Shown here: one piece after another, positions 5,785 through 9,043 of the stretch
Layout: the number at the start of each line of letters is the position of its first letter
Numbering within the stretch: position 1 is the first letter of the stretch
Source: Clostridia bacterium
Lineage (GTDB): Bacteria; Bacillota_A; Clostridia; Christensenellales; Borkfalkiaceae
Direction: 5' to 3'
Assembly (NCBI GenBank): GCA_017621955.1
Contig: JAGASB010000175.1
Span: forward strand, 1-9,043
Length of the DNA stretch: 9,043 bases
The notes under the pieces: generated by a model
Databases searched by the model: none
What the model saw: the letters and a program-made list of their open reading frames with translations, nothing else
Told to the model about the DNA's origin: nothing
Position numbers and translations under genes: made by a program

Positions 5785-6495
5785 ATGCCGAAATATAAGG
5801 TTGCCGACATAGTATTTAGTGCAAAAATTAATTTTAAGTATACTGAAATGCTGTGTAAAAATTATGAATACGACGGGACAGAGCCAGAAGTTTTTACCGC
5901 AGAGATTACCGCTGATGATATTATGGCGGAAAAGGTTAAAGCACCAGAGTATCCCGATGCTTACTTAGAAAGTCTTGCTTTGTTTAGAAAACTTTGTGAG
6001 TACACGTTGTCTTATGCGGACGGTATAATATTTCATAGCAGTGCAATAATGGTTGACGGTGAAGCGTATCTATTCACTGCGCCGAGCGGAACGGGTAAGT
6101 CTACACACACTAGACTTTGGCGTGAAATGCTTGGCGATAAGGCGGTTATGATTAACGATGATAAACCTATAATAAGGTACGTTGACGGAGATTTTTACGT
6201 TTACGGCACGCCGTGGAACGGCAAACATCGCCTTGACACTAATTGTAGGGCAAAGATAAAAGCAATTTGTAAAATTTATCAGGCTAAGGAAAATCAAATT
6301 GAAAAGTGTGGTGTATCCGAAATGCTTATGACAATATTAAACCAAACCATACGCCCTGATAATTTACAGGATATGGATAAACTTTTAAGTATTATCGACA
6401 AATTGTTGACGCAAGTTAAACTTTATAAACTTGGATGTAACGTTTCTGCCGAGGCGGCGGAACTATCGTATAACACAATGAAAAAGGAGCAGTAA
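5785..6495 (+). CDS. HprK-like P-loop kinase of the type found with PqqD-like proteins
   Basis: This is a putative kinase related in its fold to HPr kinase and PEP carboxykinase. The Walker A loop is APSGTGKST (99-107), followed by HTRLW. NDDKP (124-128) is a likely Walker B/catalytic stretch, and YGTPWNGK (140-147) is a further conserved loop. The last part, VKLYKLGCNVSAEAAELS (211-228), is typical of the ends of these proteins. It is not HPr kinase proper, which is longer and has a distinct C-terminal part. Related kinases sit in lasso-peptide and other RiPP loci beside PqqD domains; some are shown to phosphorylate the peptide. Here the next gene is PqqD-like, one base away. I chose ATG 5785 rather than GTG 5779 because AAGGGA (5772-5777) is 7 bases from the ATG but only 1 base from the GTG. 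The substrate is unknown. Confidence 0.8.
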   Translation: MPKYKVADIVFSAKINFKYTEMLCKNYEYDGTEPEVFTAEITADDIMAEKVKAPEYPDAYLESLALFRKLCEYTLSYADGIIFHSSAIMVDGEAYLFTAPSGTGKSTHTRLWREMLGDKAVMINDDKPIIRYVDGDFYVYGTPWNGKHRLDTNCRAKIKAICKIYQAKENQIEKCGVSEMLMTILNQTIRPDNLQDMDKLLSIIDKLLTQVKLYKLGCNVSAEAAELSYNTMKKEQ

Positions 6496-6496
6496 T

Positions 6497-6760
6497 ATGA
6501 AGATTAAAGATGGATTTATTTTGCGTGAAGTTGCAGGTAACTATATCGTGGTTGCCGTAGGCGAAGCAGTTAAGAGTTTTAACGGTGTTATTAACCTTAA
6601 CGAAACGGGCGCATTTTTGTGGAAAATTCTTCAAACGGGTGGCGATGAACAGTCTTTAATCACTGCGCTTTTATCAGAGTATGAAGTAAGTGAAGAAATT
6701 GCAAAAAGGGACGTTCAAACGTTTATAACTAAACTTACGGAGGCAGGGCTTATTAAATAA
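6497..6760 (+). CDS. PqqD-family protein (RiPP recognition element)
   Basis: This is an 87-residue winged-helix protein of the PqqD family, whose members bind the leader part of a ribosomally made peptide and present it to a modifying enzyme. The family pattern is clear: FILREVAGNYIVVAVGE (7-23), GVINLNETGAFLWKIL (30-45) with the hallmark LNETG, then EYEVSEEIAKRDVQTFITKLTEAGLI (61-86). It starts 1 base after the kinase stop, with AAAGGAG (6483-6489) inside the end of the kinase gene, so the two are co-translated and probably act together. No radical SAM enzyme, lasso cyclase, protease or short precursor gene was found in the window. It could serve a distant locus or act with the kinase on an unknown substrate. 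Confidence 0.9.
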   Translation: MKIKDGFILREVAGNYIVVAVGEAVKSFNGVINLNETGAFLWKILQTGGDEQSLITALLSEYEVSEEIAKRDVQTFITKLTEAGLIK

Positions 6761-6774
6761 CGCCTATATTTACG

Positions 6775-8262
6775 ATGGAAAAACTTGGGTTTGACAATAA
6801 AAAATATCTTGAAATGCAATCGGCAAAAATTATGGAACGTGTGGCTATGTTCGGGGATAAATTATACCTTGAATTTGGCGGAAAACTTTTTGACGATTAT
6901 CACGCTTCTCGTGTTTTGCCGGGCTTTGAACCCGACAGTAAAATTAAGATGCTCTCTCAACTTAAAGAGCAGGCTGAAATTTTAATTGTAATTAACGCTA
7001 GCGATATTGAAAAGAACAAAAAGCGCAGTGACCTTGGCATTACTTACGACCTTGACGTTTTAAGATTGATTGATATATTCTTAGGCAAGGGCTTTTACGT
7101 TGGTAGCGTAGTTTTAACACGCTTTAAGTATCAACCGGGCGCAATCGCTTTCCAAAAACGCCTTGAAATGCGTGGCATAAAAGTTTATAGGCATTATCCG
7201 ATAGAAGGTTACCCGTCCGAAGTTGAAAAGATAGTTAGTGACGAAGGTTACGGTAAAAACGAATACGTCGTTACGACCCGTCCGCTAGTTATCGTTACAG
7301 CACCTGGTCCAGGTAGTGGAAAAATGGCAACTTGCCTATCACAACTTTATCACGAAAATAAAAGGGGCATAAAGGCGGGGTACGCTAAGTACGAAACTTT
7401 CCCCGTATGGAATTTGCCGTTAAATCACCCTGTCAACGCCGCTTATGAAGCAGCGACTGCCGACCTTAACGATATGAATATGATTGACCCGTTCCACTTA
7501 GAAGCGTACGGTCAAATGGCTGTAAATTATAATAGGGACGTGGAAATTTTCCCTGTACTTTCAGCAATGCTTTCAAAAGTGCTTGGCGAATGCCCTTATA
7601 AGTCGCCGACCGATATGGGCGTTAATATGGTTGGGAATTGCATAGTTGACGATGCCGTTTGTCAAAATGCGTCACGCCAAGAAATTTTGCGCCGTTACTA
7701 TTCAGCGCTTCTTGACGTAAGAAAGGGCGAAATCGGCAAGGAAGTTATTTCAAAAATAGAAGTGCTTATGCAGAGAATGCACATCAGCATTAACGATAGA
7801 ACGGTCGTTCAACCGGCGCTTGAAAAGGAAGCATTGACAGGTGGTCCGTGCTGTGCGCTTGAACTTAGTGACGGTAGGGTTGTAACGGGTAAAACGGGCA
7901 AACTTATGGGCGCAAGCGCAGCAACTCTATTAAATGCACTTAAAGTTTTGGGGGAAATTGACGACCAAGTGGATATATTGTCTTCAAAGGTTATTGAACC
8001 TATACAAAAATTAAAGGTCAACCATATGGGTAGCGTCAACCCAAGATTACATACTGATGAAATTTTACTATCCCTTGCAGTAACAGCGGTTACTAACCCC
8101 ACCGCAAAGATTGCGCTTGACCAACTTTCAAAACTGAAAGGCTCGGAATTCCACTCGTCAGTTATACTTTCTCACGTTGACGAAATGACTCTTAAAAAAC
8201 TTGGCATAAACGTAACGTGTGAGCCAAAAAGACAAACGGAATCGAATTTTTCCGTCAAATAA
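6775..8262 (+). CDS. DUF1846 family protein
   Basis: This is a 495-residue cytoplasmic protein of the DUF1846 family, common in Firmicutes and without an established function that I know of. The match runs from end to end: GFDNKKYLEMQS (5-16), LYLEFGGKLFDDYHASRVLPGFEPD (30-54), GITYDLDVLRL (88-98), a glycine-rich P-loop-like APGPGSGKMATCLSQLYHE (176-194), AKYETFPVWNLPLNHPVNAAYEAATADL (204-231), MIDPFHLEAYG (236-246) and YKSPTDMGVN (275-284). The PGPGSGK sequence resembles a Walker A loop, so nucleotide binding is possible but not shown. It begins 14 bases after pqqD without a clear ribosome binding site, which suggests coupling to the upstream genes. The ATG agrees with the usual N-terminus of the family. 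Residues beyond about 480 form an unremarkable polar tail. Confidence 0.9.
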   Translation: MEKLGFDNKKYLEMQSAKIMERVAMFGDKLYLEFGGKLFDDYHASRVLPGFEPDSKIKMLSQLKEQAEILIVINASDIEKNKKRSDLGITYDLDVLRLIDIFLGKGFYVGSVVLTRFKYQPGAIAFQKRLEMRGIKVYRHYPIEGYPSEVEKIVSDEGYGKNEYVVTTRPLVIVTAPGPGSGKMATCLSQLYHENKRGIKAGYAKYETFPVWNLPLNHPVNAAYEAATADLNDMNMIDPFHLEAYGQMAVNYNRDVEIFPVLSAMLSKVLGECPYKSPTDMGVNMVGNCIVDDAVCQNASRQEILRRYYSALLDVRKGEIGKEVISKIEVLMQRMHISINDRTVVQPALEKEALTGGPCCALELSDGRVVTGKTGKLMGASAATLLNALKVLGEIDDQVDILSSKVIEPIQKLKVNHMGSVNPRLHTDEILLSLAVTAVTNPTAKIALDQLSKLKGSEFHSSVILSHVDEMTLKKLGINVTCEPKRQTESNFSVK

Positions 8263-8293
8263 TTAAAATTATTAAAACATATTGACTACTTTG

Positions 8294-8332
8294 AATGCAC
8301 CGCAAAAGTTGACTGCTTTTGTAAGGTGCATT
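8294..8332 (+). terminator. Bulged hairpin after DUF1846, weak terminator or structured RNA
   Basis: AATGCACC (8294-8301) pairs with GGTGCATT (8325-8332), continued by GCAAAAG (8302-8308) with CTTTTGT (8316-8322, one G-U). This gives 15 bp with an AA bulge at 8323-8324 and a 7-base loop. It lies 32 bases after the DUF1846 stop, where a terminator is expected, but the following sequence (TCATAATTATT) has a poor U-tract. Confidence 0.45.
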
Positions 8333-8356
8333 TCATAATTATTAACGTTTTTTGCT

Positions 8357-8393
8357 AAAACCGTTTGATTATAATTTATTCATAATGGTTTTT
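8357..8393 (+). terminator. Possible second terminator hairpin
   Basis: AAAACC (8357-8362) pairs with GGTTTT (8387-8392), with an inner ATTAT (8369-8373) / ATAAT (8382-8386) pairing. The 3' arm ends in five T's. The stem is AT-rich and weak. It may complete termination after the preceding hairpin. Confidence 0.3.
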
Positions 8394-8488
8394 CGCTTGA
8401 ATATATATTAATGTTTGCGCTTTTTGTCGCTTACGGATAAAATGAGAAAAATATTTGGTAAAAATTTCTTTTTTATAGACATAAACTG

Positions 8489-8516
8489 TTGACAAAAAAA
8501 TTTAAGCGTGTATAAT
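8489..8516 (+). promoter_or_regulatory. Sigma-A promoter of groESL
   Basis: TTGACA (8489-8494) and TATAAT (8511-8516), both perfect, are separated by 16 bases. They lie just upstream of the CIRCE operator. Confidence 0.92.
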
Positions 8517-8521
8517 AGAAC

Positions 8522-8548
8522 TTAGCACTTTAAGGTTGAGAGTGCTAA
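8522..8548. promoter_or_regulatory. CIRCE operator (HrcA binding site)
   Basis: TTAGCACTT (8522-8530), a 9-base spacer and GAGTGCTAA (8540-8548) match the CIRCE element TTAGCACTC-N9-GAGTGCTAA, with one change at the inner end of the left arm. It covers the transcription start region. HrcA repressor bound here would keep groESL low except under heat or protein-folding stress. Confidence 0.96.
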
Positions 8549-8580
8549 CCGAATTAAAAAATATATGGAGGTATATAAAT

Positions 8581-9043
<463 letters not shown>

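Larger units (their letters stand above)
8263..8488 (+). other. AT-rich intergenic region between DUF1846 and the groESL promoter
   Basis: No coding sequence is supported here; the longest candidates are under about 10 codons without a ribosome binding site. It contains a bulged hairpin (8294-8332) and a weaker hairpin (8357-8392). The rest is AT-rich sequence without further structure that I can see. It is the only stretch of the window over 300 bases without a gene when joined to the groESL promoter and leader (8489-8580). Confidence 0.7.

Noticed and set aside
5779..5787. GTG start at 5779 for the HprK-like kinase
   Set aside because: It lies only 1 base after the ribosome binding site; the ATG six bases downstream has normal spacing.
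8536..8580. Longer groES from an upstream alternative start
   Set aside because: It would start inside the CIRCE operator with no ribosome binding site; the ATG at 8581 gives a normal GroES of 94 residues.

Overview
The window looks like chromosome from an AT-rich, endospore-forming Clostridia-type Firmicute, perhaps an uncultured gut lineage. The reasons are a SpoIIID gene, a HrcA/CIRCE-type groESL leader, AAGGAGG-type ribosome binding sites, Gram-positive style intrinsic terminators and lipoprotein signal peptides. The lineage is an inference; no rRNA gene is present. There are no mobile elements, tRNAs or CRISPR arrays.

Positions 1-2258 hold the end of a histidine operon (hisA tail, hisF, fused hisIE) with a PAP2-family membrane phosphatase as last gene, closed by an intrinsic terminator. 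Positions 2260-2566 hold spoIIID, with a TTG start, a strong ribosome binding site and a sigma-E-like promoter. A consensus sigma-A promoter begins at the base after the spoIIID stop. It drives a leader of about 140 nt in which one segment can pair either upstream (antiterminator) or downstream (terminator with U-tract). This is a riboswitch-like attenuator that matches no class I can recognise. It controls an ABC-type substrate-binding lipoprotein and its permease (2746-4515), with no ATPase gene in the window.

Convergent to these is apbE (4541-5626, minus strand), a FAD:protein FMN transferase lipoprotein. A divergent intergenic region follows, with one good promoter in each direction and a perfect 17-bp palindrome between and over them. 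The rightward operon encodes an HprK-like P-loop kinase, a PqqD-like RiPP recognition domain and a DUF1846 protein. No radical SAM enzyme, protease or precursor peptide is visible. A 318-bp gap then holds two hairpins and the groESL promoter with its CIRCE operator, followed by groES and the first 54 codons of groEL.

The two points most worth follow-up are the unassigned attenuator in front of the transporter and the kinase-PqqD pair without its usual modification partners.
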